From assembly GCA_029979375.1 (NCBI GenBank), contig JAPOHQ010000004.1, forward strand, positions 1 through 37,290: a stretch of DNA of 37,290 nucleotides, written 5' to 3'. Numbering within the stretch: position 1 is the first letter of the stretch; every line of letters starts with the position of its first letter. Shown piece after piece: positions 8,083 to 16,650 of the stretch. The notes beneath the pieces are model-generated. The model was given only the letters and a program-made list of their open reading frames with translations, was not told the DNA's origin and did no database searches. Origin of the DNA: Microbacteriaceae bacterium. Its GTDB lineage: Bacteria > Actinomycetota > Actinomycetes > Actinomycetales > Microbacteriaceae. The position numbers were made by a program, and so were the translations under genes.

Positions 8083-9498
8083 ATGACCGAAAAGCCACTT
8101 ACCCTGGCCGAGAAGCTCTGGAAGGACCACCTGGTCCAAAAGGGCGAGAATGGTGCGCCCGATTTGCTCTATATCGACCTGCACCTGATCCACGAGGTGA
8201 CCTCACCGCAGGCCTTTGATGGCTTGCGGATGGCCGGCAGAGACATCCGCCGCAAAGACCTGACTATTGCGACCGAGGATCACAACACCCCGACCCAGGA
8301 CATTCATCTTCCAATTGCGGAGCCGACCTCTCGGGCACAGGTTCAAGCCCTGAGGGACAACACCAAGGAATTCGGCGTCAGAATCCACTCGCTGGGCGAT
8401 GAGAACCAGGGAATCGTGCACGTCGTTGGTCCGCAGCTGGGGCTCACCATGCCTGGTCTGACGGTAGTTTGCGGCGATTCTCACACCTCCACCCACGGCG
8501 CCTTTGGCTCGCTCGCCATGGGAATCGGCACCAGCGAGGTTGAGCATGTGCTCGCGACCCAGACTCTTCCCCTCAAGCCCTTCAAGACGATGGCAATCAA
8601 CGTCGAGGGAACCCTCCGGCCCGGTGTCACCGCCAAGGACATCATTTTGGCCGTGATTGCAAAGATCTCCACCGGCGGCGGTCAGGGCTATGTCCTCGAG
8701 TATCGCGGAAGCGCAATTCGATCGCTCTCGATGGAAGGTCGTATGACCATCTGCAACATGTCCATCGAGGCTGGTGCTCGCGCAGGAATGGTTGCCCCCG
8801 ACGAGACAACCTTTGAATATCTCAAGGGCCGCCCCCACGCACCAACCGGTGCCGACTGGGACGCGGCAATGGAGTATTGGAAGACCCTCAAGACAGACGA
8901 GGGAGCCACCTTTGATGCCGAGGTATTTATCGATGCCGACAACCTTGACCCGTTTGTGACCTGGGGCACCAACCCCGGCCAGGGAGTTTCGTTGTTGGAC
9001 AGCGTGCCAGACCCTGCAAGCTACTCCGATGCCACCGAGCGTGCGGCTGCCGAACGTGCATTGGAATACATGGATCTGACGCCGGGAACCAAGATGAAAG
9101 ACATTCGCGTTGACACCGTTTTCCTTGGCTCCTGCACCAACGCTCGGATCGAGGACTTGCGAGCCGCAGCGGCGATTATCGAGGGCAAAAAGAAGGCAGA
9201 CGGCGTTCGGATGATGGTCGTGCCCGGTAGCCAAAAGGTGAGGCTGCAGGCGGAGGCCGAAGGGTTGGACAAGATATTCAAGGACTTTGGCGCCGACTGG
9301 CGCTTTGCCGGCTGCTCAATGTGTTTGGGCATGAATCCCGACCAGTTGGCCCCGGGGGAGCGCGCGGCATCGACTTCAAACCGCAACTTCGAGGGCAGGC
9401 AGGGCAAGGGTGCCAGAACCCACCTGGTTTCCCCGGTGGTAGCGGCAGCAACCGCAATTCGCGGAACCCTCTCGAGCCCTTCGGATCTGGAGGCATAG
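8083..9498 (+). CDS. leuC: 3-isopropylmalate dehydratase, large subunit
   Basis: LeuC and LeuD together isomerise 2-isopropylmalate to 3-isopropylmalate using a [4Fe-4S] cluster. The 471-residue aconitase-family protein has the three cluster cysteines C351 (in GSCTNAR), C411 and C414 (in CSMCLGM). The [10 protein letters not shown] active-site segment is also present. The open frame extends 69 bases further upstream into the MFS promoter region. I start at the ATG at 8083 because GAGGTGA lies 4 bases before it and the family begins with ...PLTLAEKLW. leuD follows with no gap, which suits a 1:1 heterodimer. Confidence 0.97.
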   Translation: MTEKPLTLAEKLWKDHLVQKGENGAPDLLYIDLHLIHEVTSPQAFDGLRMAGRDIRRKDLTIATEDHNTPTQDIHLPIAEPTSRAQVQALRDNTKEFGVRIHSLGDENQGIVHVVGPQLGLTMPGLTVVCGDSHTSTHGAFGSLAMGIGTSEVEHVLATQTLPLKPFKTMAINVEGTLRPGVTAKDIILAVIAKISTGGGQGYVLEYRGSAIRSLSMEGRMTICNMSIEAGARAGMVAPDETTFEYLKGRPHAPTGADWDAAMEYWKTLKTDEGATFDAEVFIDADNLDPFVTWGTNPGQGVSLLDSVPDPASYSDATERAAAERALEYMDLTPGTKMKDIRVDTVFLGSCTNARIEDLRAAAAIIEGKKKADGVRMMVVPGSQKVRLQAEAEGLDKIFKDFGADWRFAGCSMCLGMNPDQLAPGERAASTSNRNFEGRQGKGARTHLVSPVVAAATAIRGTLSSPSDLEA

Positions 9499-10101
9499 AT
9501 GGAACGCATTTCAGTATTCTCAGGAGTTGCTGCACCGCTGAAGCGCAGCAATGTCGATACCGATCAGATCATCCCCGCCGTATACCTCAAGCGCATCACC
9601 AAGACCGGTTTCGAGGACGGACTTTTTGCCAACTGGCGACAAGATCCCGATTTCGTGCTGAACCAGGAGCCCTTTACGAAGGCACAGATCCTGATTGCCG
9701 GCAGCGACTTCGGCACTGGAAGCTCAAGGGAGCACGCGGTTTGGGCACTGAGAGACTTTGGCTTCAAGGCGGTGTTTTCTTCCAAGTTTGCGGATATCTT
9801 CCGCGGCAACTCTGGTAAGCAGGGGCTTGTGACCGGGGTAATCAGCGACGCGGACACCGAGATGCTTTGGAGGGCGATTGACGCTAACCCAGGCCTTGAG
9901 CTGACCGTCGATCTGCCAGCCCAGGAGCTCCGCCTGGGGGACACCGTGGTCAGCTTCGAGATAGACGAATACACTAAGTGGCGTCTCATGGAGGGCCTCG
10001 ATGACATCGGGATCACTCTCCAGAGCGAGGAGGCCATAGCCGCCTACGAGGCCAGAAGAGAGTCCTGGAAACCCAAGACACTCCCTGCCAAAGGAGTCTG
10101 A
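9499..10101 (+). CDS. leuD: 3-isopropylmalate dehydratase, small subunit
   Basis: LeuD is the swivelling small subunit of isopropylmalate isomerase. The 200-residue protein has NVDTDQIIP at 18-26 and the substrate-binding loop GTGSSREHA at 72-80. Its length is normal for the bacterial two-subunit type. The ATG immediately follows the leuC stop codon, so translational coupling is near certain. The last codons contain AAGGAG, which serves as the ribosome-binding site of murA. Confidence 0.97.
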   Translation: MERISVFSGVAAPLKRSNVDTDQIIPAVYLKRITKTGFEDGLFANWRQDPDFVLNQEPFTKAQILIAGSDFGTGSSREHAVWALRDFGFKAVFSSKFADIFRGNSGKQGLVTGVISDADTEMLWRAIDANPGLELTVDLPAQELRLGDTVVSFEIDEYTKWRLMEGLDDIGITLQSEEAIAAYEARRESWKPKTLPAKGV

Positions 10102-11418
10102 TTGAGCCAACTCACCATCAATGGTGGTAAGCCGCTTTCGGGTCGCGTAGACCTGAAGGGAGCCAAGAACCTGGTCACCAAGGCCATGGTTGCTTCGCTT
10201 CTGGGTGAAACCCCATCCACCCTGCTGGATGTCCCTCACATCTCGGATGTCGAGATTGTCGCGCGCCTTCTGAATCTCCACGGTGTCTCGATCGAGCACG
10301 ACGAGGCCACCGGCAACATGGTCTTGGATCCGGGCAATGTCGAGCAGGCTCGAGTCACCGACATCGACGCATATGCGGGCAGCTCAAGAATCCCGATCCT
10401 TTTCTGCGGACCGCTGCTCCACAGGCTCGGCGAGGCCTTTATTCCAGGCCTCGGGGGTTGCGAAATTGGTTCCAGACCGGTCGACTTCCACTTCGATGTG
10501 CTTCGCGAATTCGGTGCGGTGATTGAAAAGCAACCGGGTGGAACCAGGCTGAGTGCTCCTGAGGGGCTAAAGGGAAACAAGATCTCGCTGCCTTACCCCT
10601 CTGTAGGTGCCACCGAGCAGGTCTTGCTAACCGCCACCACGGCAGCTGGAAAGACCGAGCTTTCGGGAGCTGCCATCGAGCCAGAGATTATTGATCTGAT
10701 TTCGATCCTGCAGAAGATGGGCGCAATCATCTCGGTCGACACCGACCGCGTGATTCGAATCGAGGGGGTCAAGAGCCTCAAGGGCTTTACCCATTCCGCG
10801 CTGGTGGATCGCAACGAGGCTGCCTCCTGGGCCGCTGCTGCTTTGGCAACCGGCGGAGACATTTTTGTTGGCGGTGCTCGCCAGGTCGACATGATGACCT
10901 TCCTAAACGTATTCCGAAAGGTCGGTGGGCAGTTCGAAATCCAGGATGAGGGCATTCGCTTCTACCACCCCGGCTCGAGTTTGCAGCCGGTTGTGATTGA
11001 GACCGACGTTCACCCCGGCTTCATGACCGACTGGCAACAGCCACTGGTTGTCGCACTCACTCAGGCGCAGGGGCTTTCGATCGTTCACGAGACTGTTTAT
11101 GAGCAGCGTTTTGGCTTTACTGATGCTCTGGTGCAAATGGGAGCCAATATCCAGATCTATCGCGAGTGTCTTGGTGGCCACCCCTGTCGCTTTGGCCAAC
11201 GTAACTTCAACCACTCGGCGGTAATCTCCGGCCCTACCGAGCTCAGGGGAGCCGACATCAGGGTGCCGGACCTCAGAGGGGGGTTCTCCCATGTCGTGGC
11301 AGCACTTGCCGCCAAGGGTGAGTCAAAAGTGAGCAATGTCCAGCTAATCTCTAGGGGATATGAGCGCTTCTTGCAAAAGCTTGAGGATCTCGGGGCTGAC
11401 TTTGACTTCGAGGCCTAG
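10102..11418 (+). CDS. murA: UDP-N-acetylglucosamine 1-carboxyvinyltransferase
   Basis: MurA transfers enolpyruvate from phosphoenolpyruvate to UDP-GlcNAc, the first committed step of peptidoglycan synthesis. The 438-residue EPSP-synthase-fold protein has KGAKN near the N-terminus (the catalytic lysine/asparagine). Cys120 in the loop GGCEIGSRPVD is at the position of the fosfomycin-reactive cysteine; mycobacteria carry aspartate there. The C-terminus ends with the ISRGYERFLQKLEDLGA segment typical of MurA. The start is TTG, directly after the leuD stop and 5 bases after AAGGAG at 10091-10096. No longer alternative start is possible without entering leuD. Confidence 0.95.
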   Translation: MSQLTINGGKPLSGRVDLKGAKNLVTKAMVASLLGETPSTLLDVPHISDVEIVARLLNLHGVSIEHDEATGNMVLDPGNVEQARVTDIDAYAGSSRIPILFCGPLLHRLGEAFIPGLGGCEIGSRPVDFHFDVLREFGAVIEKQPGGTRLSAPEGLKGNKISLPYPSVGATEQVLLTATTAAGKTELSGAAIEPEIIDLISILQKMGAIISVDTDRVIRIEGVKSLKGFTHSALVDRNEAASWAAAALATGGDIFVGGARQVDMMTFLNVFRKVGGQFEIQDEGIRFYHPGSSLQPVVIETDVHPGFMTDWQQPLVVALTQAQGLSIVHETVYEQRFGFTDALVQMGANIQIYRECLGGHPCRFGQRNFNHSAVISGPTELRGADIRVPDLRGGFSHVVAALAAKGESKVSNVQLISRGYERFLQKLEDLGADFDFEA

Positions 11419-11420
11419 CA

Positions 11421-12176
11421 ATGGCTGAGGCGGCTCTGCCAAAGGTTCCACGGCGCGAGAACACAATTGCGTTCCGCATCATCGCGCTTTTTTTGGCGCC
11501 ACTGCTAAGACTCTTTTTCAACATCAAGACCGAGGGGGTCGAGAACCTTCCAAAGGGTGGCTACGTTCTTGTTGGGAATCACCTCAGCTACCTCGACCCA
11601 CTCGCCTTTGCGTATTCGGTTTACATCCACATGAAGCGCGTGCCGCACTACCTGGCAAAAGAGAGCCTGTTCCGCGTGCCGTTCCTGAAGTGGGCGCTTC
11701 CCAAGGTCGGGCAAATACCTGTTTACCGAGGTGGCAAGTCAAACGACGAGCCACTCAGGGCCGCCAAGGAGTTCATCAAGGCCGGTCAGGTCGTGGTGGT
11801 TTTTCCAGAGGGAACCCTCACCAGAGATCCCGATCTCTGGCCGATGCGTGGGAAGAATGGCGCAATCAGGATGGCGGCTGAACTGGGTGTGCCGGTTGTG
11901 CCCGCGGCCCACTGGGGGGTTCACAAGGTCATGGGAAACTACGAAAAGTCCTTCCGACCAAATCCCTTCCACACCGTTCGAATCAAAATCGGCAAGCCAA
12001 TCAAGGTTGACCTCGGCACAAACCCCAGTGCCAAAGAGGTAAATGCTGCAACCGAGAAGGTCATGCACACCATGGCCGCCCTGGTCGGTGAGCTCAGGGG
12101 AGAGAAGCCGCCCAAGGAGCTGTGGGATCCCACCAAGCACGCCCAGAGCGAGATAGGCAATTACAAGAAGCCATGA
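11421..12176 (+). CDS. plsC: 1-acyl-sn-glycerol-3-phosphate acyltransferase
   Basis: This 251-residue protein has the acyltransferase block I NHLSYLD (H54 and D59 form the HX4D catalytic pair) and block III FPEGT at 128-132. A hydrophobic N-terminal segment at about residues 17-33 likely anchors it in the membrane. It should acylate lysophosphatidic acid to phosphatidic acid. It begins 2 bases after murA and overlaps gpsA by ATGA. This places it beside the enzyme that makes glycerol-3-phosphate, its pathway precursor. Confidence 0.93.
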   Translation: MAEAALPKVPRRENTIAFRIIALFLAPLLRLFFNIKTEGVENLPKGGYVLVGNHLSYLDPLAFAYSVYIHMKRVPHYLAKESLFRVPFLKWALPKVGQIPVYRGGKSNDEPLRAAKEFIKAGQVVVVFPEGTLTRDPDLWPMRGKNGAIRMAAELGVPVVPAAHWGVHKVMGNYEKSFRPNPFHTVRIKIGKPIKVDLGTNPSAKEVNAATEKVMHTMAALVGELRGEKPPKELWDPTKHAQSEIGNYKKP

Positions 12177-13174
12177 GTGAGATTGCCGTTCTAGGAGCCG
12201 GCAGCTGGGGCACGACAGTTGCCAAGGTGATTGCCGATGGCGGAACTGAGCTGACCCTTTGGGCTCGCAATCCCGAGACCGTCGATGAAATCAACTCCAG
12301 CCACAGCAACCAGAGATATCTTCCGGGAATCCTGCTCCCCAAGGGCGTCACAGCCACCAGCGATCTTTCAGAGGCGCTAGCGGGTTGCCGCCAGCTTTAT
12401 CTGGCGGTCCCCTCCCAGCAGCTTCGGAAGAGCCTCGAGTCCTGGCGGGGGCTCATCCCCTCGGATGTCATAGTGATCAGTCTCATGAAGGGCCTCGAGG
12501 TTCAGAGCGGTAAGCGGATGAGCGAGGTCATCACCGAATCTCTTGGGATCCCCGAGGCTCAGGTTGCGGTGCTCTCTGGCCCAAACCTGGCGCTCGAGAT
12601 TGCCCGGGGAGAACCAGCTGCGGCGGTGTGTGCTTGTGTCTCTGCCGAGCATGCCAGCGAGGTGGCAAAGGTTTGCTCCAGTGATTACTTCACGGTCTTC
12701 GCAAACCAAGACGTGATTGGGACCGAGCTCGGTGGTGTGCTGAAGAACCTAATAGCCGTTGCCATTGGAATCGTCAACGGGCTCGGCTATGGGCAAAACA
12801 CCAAGGCATCGATCATCACCAGGGGGCTTAGCGAAATCACCACATTTGCAATTGCCCACGGCGCCCGCCGCAGGACGATGTTTGGGCTTGCGGGTTTGGG
12901 GGATCTAATCGCAACCAGCGAATCAACCCTCTCGAGAAACTTCCAGGCGGGCGAGCTGCTCGGAAAGGGCAAGACTAAGGATCAGGTTCTGGCTCAGCTG
13001 TCCCAGACGGCCGAGGGTCTGAGCTCAGTGGTTCCGGTGTTGGAAATCGCAAACCGCCTGGGAATCGAAATGCCGATTGTCAACCAGGTGAATGATGTTC
13101 TCGAGGGAAGAATGAAACCGAGCGAGTTTGGCAAGCAGCTTAATCTCGCCGACGACGTTGAGATGGAGTTCTAA
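12173..13174 (+). CDS. gpsA: Glycerol-3-phosphate dehydrogenase [NAD(P)+]
   Basis: GpsA reduces dihydroxyacetone phosphate to sn-glycerol-3-phosphate for phospholipid synthesis. The 333-residue protein starts with the dinucleotide-binding GAGSWGT at residues 8-14. It has the central LSGPNLALEI segment, the catalytic lysine in LKNLIAVAIG, and the RGLSEI and GLAGLGDL segments of the family. A longer frame begins 51 bases upstream. The ATG at 12173 is preferred because it forms an ATGA overlap with the plsC stop and starts right before the Rossmann fold. Confidence 0.97.
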   Translation: MSEIAVLGAGSWGTTVAKVIADGGTELTLWARNPETVDEINSSHSNQRYLPGILLPKGVTATSDLSEALAGCRQLYLAVPSQQLRKSLESWRGLIPSDVIVISLMKGLEVQSGKRMSEVITESLGIPEAQVAVLSGPNLALEIARGEPAAAVCACVSAEHASEVAKVCSSDYFTVFANQDVIGTELGGVLKNLIAVAIGIVNGLGYGQNTKASIITRGLSEITTFAIAHGARRRTMFGLAGLGDLIATSESTLSRNFQAGELLGKGKTKDQVLAQLSQTAEGLSSVVPVLEIANRLGIEMPIVNQVNDVLEGRMKPSEFGKQLNLADDVEMEF

Positions 13175-14235
13175 TGCCACGGTTGGCACTGATCTACGGT
13201 GGTGCATCGCCCGAGCACTCCGTTTCGCTGGTCAGTGCCCTGGGAGTCTTTGGGGCAATCGACAAGGAGAAATACGAGGTTATTCCGGTCGGCATCACTA
13301 AGTCCGGCCGCTATGTTCTCGAGCCAATCTCCGCAGACTGGAAGCTTGCGGATCAACCCGAAGTCAACGAGGATTCGCCCGAGCTGCTGTTTCCTCTTGG
13401 CGGGGGAGAGCTCCGCATGGCTGCGACCGGAATGTCGCTGGGAAAGATTGATATTGCCTTTCCCGTCCTGCACGGCATAAACGGCGAAGACGGCAGCATT
13501 CAAGGGCTCCTGCAGCTGGCGAAGATTCCCTATGTCGGCAATGGCGTTCTAGCCTCGGCGCTCGCGATGGACAAGGCAAAGGCCAAGGCCGTTTTCCGGG
13601 ATGCCGGAATAGCAGTTGCGGATGACTTGGTAGTGACACGGGCAGATTTTGAAAGCAACTTCCAGGCCATTGTCGAAAAGGCCAAGGCGCTTGCTGAGCC
13701 CGCGGTCTTCGTGAAGCCGGCCAGTTCGGGCTCCTCGGTCGGAGTGAGCAAGGTCGCAGACCTCAGTGAACTCAAGGCCGCGCTTGAGGTTGCACTCAGT
13801 CACGATGACATCGCTTTGGTGGAGCGCCAGATGGTAGGTCGCGAACTGGAATGCTCGGTGCTTGAGCTCCCAACCGGCGAGCTCAAGGTCTCGCTCGCCG
13901 GCGAGATCATTGTGTTTGGCCGAGAGTTTTATGACTACGAGGCCAAATATCTCGATAACTCTGCCGAGCTCAGGGTTCCGACCTCCCTAACCGATGAGGA
14001 ACTGGCTCAAATGCACCAGCAGGCACTTGCAGCCTTTCGGGCGCTGGGATGTAGCGGTTTGGCGCGAGTCGATTTCTTCCTAACTGCTATGGGTTTTGTC
14101 CTCACCGAGGTAAACACCATGCCCGGCTTCACCCCGATCTCGATGTATCCCTCGCTCTGGCAGGCCACCTCGGTGAGCTTCGAAGACCTGGTTGAAACGC
14201 TTATCCAGACCGGCCTTGCGGCCAGCCGGGTTTAG
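13174..14235 (+). CDS. ddl: D-alanine--D-alanine ligase
   Basis: Ddl joins two D-alanines with ATP to supply the peptidoglycan precursor. The 353-residue ATP-grasp enzyme has the N-terminal GGASPEHSVSL and the central HGINGEDGSIQGLL segments. VFVKPASSGSSVGVSK forms the ATP-grasp core, and EVNTMPGFTPISMYP carries the metal ligands near the C-terminus. Its ATG overlaps the gpsA stop by one base (TAATG). It is the last gene of the leuC-ddl run, and its TAG interlocks with the TAA of the convergent DUF3515 gene. Confidence 0.97.
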   Translation: MPRLALIYGGASPEHSVSLVSALGVFGAIDKEKYEVIPVGITKSGRYVLEPISADWKLADQPEVNEDSPELLFPLGGGELRMAATGMSLGKIDIAFPVLHGINGEDGSIQGLLQLAKIPYVGNGVLASALAMDKAKAKAVFRDAGIAVADDLVVTRADFESNFQAIVEKAKALAEPAVFVKPASSGSSVGVSKVADLSELKAALEVALSHDDIALVERQMVGRELECSVLELPTGELKVSLAGEIIVFGREFYDYEAKYLDNSAELRVPTSLTDEELAQMHQQALAAFRALGCSGLARVDFFLTAMGFVLTEVNTMPGFTPISMYPSLWQATSVSFEDLVETLIQTGLAASRV

Positions 14236-14675
14236 CCGCCAATAGCTGAGCAGTAAGCCGTTGCTGGAATTTGACTCACCGCTCGAGACAATAGCTCCAA
14301 CGAAGTGACACCGGAGGCTCTCTCGGAATCCACAATCACCTCAACCGCAGGGAATCGGGCGAAGCTAATAAACCGATAGTTCGGGGCCAGAGAGTCGTCA
14401 ACCAACCAATCCACCTCGCCCGCCGTGACACACGGGAGATCAGATACGACCACGGGCTCGAGTCCACAGCGGAGAATCACGGCAGTCGGGTCACCCCAGG
14501 CCGCAGTCGCCTGGGCGTTGGTGTGGCGCTCGGAGTGTTCTCCGAGCTCTTGGGGCAGGCGAACCATGACCTCGGCGCAGTTTGGATCATTGGCTTCAGC
14601 CGCCGGCTCAAGGCTCACGGTTGCGCTGCAACCGGTAAGGAGCAGTGTGCCAAGGGCGAGAAGAACCAAACGCAT
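14232..14675 (-). CDS. DUF3515-family lipoprotein
   Basis: This 147-residue protein begins with a short signal peptide and a lipobox LLTGC (lipidated Cys16), so it is an exported lipoprotein. The mature part resembles DUF3515, a family found between ddl and thiL in many actinobacteria (Rv2980 in M. tuberculosis, from memory). It contains several cysteines (about residues 33, 69, 81 and 142) that could form disulphides outside the cell. The function is unknown. No Shine-Dalgarno precedes the ATG; TAGCCT lies exactly 7 bases upstream, indicating a leaderless transcript. The stop codon overlaps that of ddl. Confidence 0.88.
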   Translation of the reverse strand: MRLVLLALGTLLLTGCSATVSLEPAAEANDPNCAEVMVRLPQELGEHSERHTNAQATAAWGDPTAVILRCGLEPVVVSDLPCVTAGEVDWLVDDSLAPNYRFISFARFPAVEVIVDSERASGVTSLELLSRAVSQIPATAYCSAIGG

Positions 14676-14682
14676 CCAAATA

Positions 14683-14692
14683 AGGCTAGCGT
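14683..14692. promoter_or_regulatory. Symmetrical leaderless promoter for DUF3515 lipoprotein and thiL
   Basis: The whole gap between the divergent starts is 23 bases. In it AGGCTAGCGT gives TAGCCT on the minus strand (14688-14683, 7 bases before ATG 14675) and TAGCGT on the plus strand (14687-14692, 6 bases before GTG 14699). The hexamers share TA at 14687-14688. There is no room for Shine-Dalgarno sites, so both messages should begin at or next to their start codons. Confidence 0.6.
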
Positions 14693-14698
14693 TGTTGC

Positions 14699-15676
14699 GT
14701 GAGCTATCAGGGCCAGAGCATCTCGGAGGTCGGGGAGTCGATTGCCCTCAAGGAGACGGTTCGTCATCTAAGGCCTGCAAACCGCGCCGAAGTCGGCTCT
14801 GGCGATGACGCTGCGGTTATCCGGCACGCCGAACCTAGGTTTGTCATCACGACCGACACCATGGTCGAGGGCAAGGACTTCCGACTGGATATCTCGTCTG
14901 GAGCAGACCTGGGTTACAAGGCCGTCGCCAGCAATCTGGCGGATGTTGCCGCCATGGGGGCAACGCCAACCGCGCTGGTCGTGGCGGTCGTTTTGCCACC
15001 TGCAACCAAGCTTTCCTGGCTCGAGGACTTTGCCAAAGGCCTTCAGTTGGCAATTGACGAGCTTTGCCCATCGGCCGAGGTCGTCGGTGGAGACATTGCA
15101 ACCGGAGACCAGATTGTGATTGCCGTCACCGCGACCGGAGATCTCGAGGGCAGGGAGGCAGTTCTGCGCTCCGGAGCCACCCCTGGCGACCTGGTTTGCG
15201 TGGCAGGAACCCTTGGTAAGGCTGCTGCCGGCTTGGATCTCATGCTCAGTCCGGATAGCTCGCTAGCCGCCTCCTACCCGGAGCTGGTAGGAATCCAGCT
15301 GAGGCCGCAGCCCCCGCTGGAGCTTGTAATCGCAAGCGATGGGATAACCGCCATGATGGATATCTCCGACTCCCTGGCGCTCGATTCCAGTCGTCTGGCA
15401 AGTGCCTCTGACGTCAAGCTTGAGCTCGATTCAAAGAGCCTGCTTGGCTACCAGGCTGTCTTGGAGCAGGCCGCCCAATCTCTCAGTAGCAGAGGCACCG
15501 AACGAAGCCCCATGGATTGGGTTCTGTTTGGTGGTGAGGACCACAGCTTTTTGACCACATTCCGCTCGACGCCACCAAAAGGCTTCAAGCAGATTGGCAT
15601 CGTCAGCCCCGGATCCGGTGTTTACCTCGACGGCGAGCCCCTCGAGCCGAGGGGCTGGGACTCGCTCAGTAACTAG
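14699..15676 (+). CDS. thiL: Thiamine-monophosphate kinase
   Basis: ThiL phosphorylates thiamine monophosphate to the active cofactor thiamine diphosphate. The 325-residue PurM/ThiL-fold protein has the conserved GSGDDAAVI (33-41), a metal-binding [11 protein letters not shown], the [18 protein letters not shown] segment, VVGGDIA, and a late [10 protein letters not shown] motif. The start is GTG, 23 bases from the divergent lipoprotein gene, with a TAGCGT hexamer 6 bases before it and no Shine-Dalgarno. The stop TAG interlocks with the dapD stop on the other strand (CTAG). The ddl-DUF3515-thiL order matches mycobacteria. Confidence 0.95.
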   Translation: MSYQGQSISEVGESIALKETVRHLRPANRAEVGSGDDAAVIRHAEPRFVITTDTMVEGKDFRLDISSGADLGYKAVASNLADVAAMGATPTALVVAVVLPPATKLSWLEDFAKGLQLAIDELCPSAEVVGGDIATGDQIVIAVTATGDLEGREAVLRSGATPGDLVCVAGTLGKAAAGLDLMLSPDSSLAASYPELVGIQLRPQPPLELVIASDGITAMMDISDSLALDSSRLASASDVKLELDSKSLLGYQAVLEQAAQSLSSRGTERSPMDWVLFGGEDHSFLTTFRSTPPKGFKQIGIVSPGSGVYLDGEPLEPRGWDSLSN

Positions 15677-16620
15677 GCGTGCAGGTCGGTGTTGAGTTCA
15701 ACCCCGACACCTTCTCTGGCAATTGCCTCGACCGCTCCGTTTTGGCTGTTGCGCCTAAAGAGCAGCCCCGGCATTCCGCTGAGCTCGCTCGCCTTCACAA
15801 CTTGGCTGCGCTTGTCCACCATCAGTGTGACCTTGGTGCCAGCGGTTAGGTAGAGGCCGGCCTCGACAACCGAGTCATCTCCAATTGAGATGCCAATACC
15901 CGAGTTGGCACCCAAAAGCGCCCTCTTACCAATTGAAACCTTGTGCTTGCCCCCACCAGAGAGCGTTCCCATGATTGAGGCACCGCCACCGATGTCGGAG
16001 CCGTCTCCGACAACAACTCCCTGCGAGATCCTCCCCTCCACCATCGAAGAGCCGAGGGTCCCGGCATTGAAGTTCACGAAGCCCTCGTGCATCACGGTGG
16101 TGCCGGGAGCGAGGTGAGCGCCGAGTCTCACTCGGTTGGCATCGGCAATCCTTACCTTTTGGGGCACCACGTAGTCAATCAGTCTGGGGAACTTGTCCAG
16201 AGAATGCGGCGCTACACCAGCTGCCCTGAACTCGATGGCCTTTTTGGCATAGACATCCGGAAGAACTGGCCCACGGGCGGTAAAGATCGCAATGGGGAGG
16301 TTGGGTATGAGCCCCTCAAGGTTGATCTTGTTTGGCTCGACTTTGAGGTGACTCAGCAGGTGGAGTCTGAGGTAGGCGTCCTGGGTGCTGGTGACCTCGA
16401 GCTCGAGATCGATTTCACATCGAATCACCTCGGTTGTGACTTCCCGAAGCTCATCCGATCCAGCAACAAGGTCAAGCTCCTTGGGCGGAAACCACTGCAA
16501 GTCTGACTGCGGAGCAGGCCCAAGCTGTGGGTCTGGATACCAAACATCCAGAATCTGGCCGTCGCTCGCGCGAGTAGCCAGGCCATGACCCCAGGCCTTA
16601 CCGGAGAGGAACTCACTCAT
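15673..16620 (-). CDS. dapD: 2,3,4,5-tetrahydropyridine-2,6-dicarboxylate N-succinyltransferase (actinobacterial type)
   Basis: DapD succinylates tetrahydrodipicolinate in the succinylase route to meso-diaminopimelate and lysine. The 315-residue protein has an N-terminal alpha/beta domain and a C-terminal left-handed beta-helix of hexapeptide repeats (about residues 165-265). The helix contains [21 protein letters not shown]. This is the layout of the actinobacterial DapD subfamily (Rv1201c-like). It is divergent from dapE, two steps later in the pathway. TATTCT lies exactly 7 bases before the ATG and there is no Shine-Dalgarno, so the message is probably leaderless. Confidence 0.96.
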   Translation of the reverse strand: MSEFLSGKAWGHGLATRASDGQILDVWYPDPQLGPAPQSDLQWFPPKELDLVAGSDELREVTTEVIRCEIDLELEVTSTQDAYLRLHLLSHLKVEPNKINLEGLIPNLPIAIFTARGPVLPDVYAKKAIEFRAAGVAPHSLDKFPRLIDYVVPQKVRIADANRVRLGAHLAPGTTVMHEGFVNFNAGTLGSSMVEGRISQGVVVGDGSDIGGGASIMGTLSGGGKHKVSIGKRALLGANSGIGISIGDDSVVEAGLYLTAGTKVTLMVDKRSQVVKASELSGMPGLLFRRNSQNGAVEAIAREGVGVELNTDLHA

Positions 16621-16627
16621 CCGCTAA

Positions 16628-16643
16628 AGAATACAGGTAGCCT
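16628..16643. promoter_or_regulatory. Back-to-back leaderless promoters of dapD and dapE
   Basis: The 30-base gap holds TATTCT on the minus strand (16633-16628, 7 bases before the dapD ATG at 16620) and TAGCCT on the plus strand (16638-16643, 7 bases before the dapE ATG at 16651). The two hexamers are only 4 bases apart, so two RNA polymerases could not occupy them at once. The pair may therefore be mutually exclusive. Confidence 0.6.
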
Positions 16644-16650
16644 TTTTGGC

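Noticed and set aside
8203-9234. 343-codon minus-strand open frame opposite leuC
   Set aside because: It is an antisense shadow of a strongly conserved gene, with no family resemblance.
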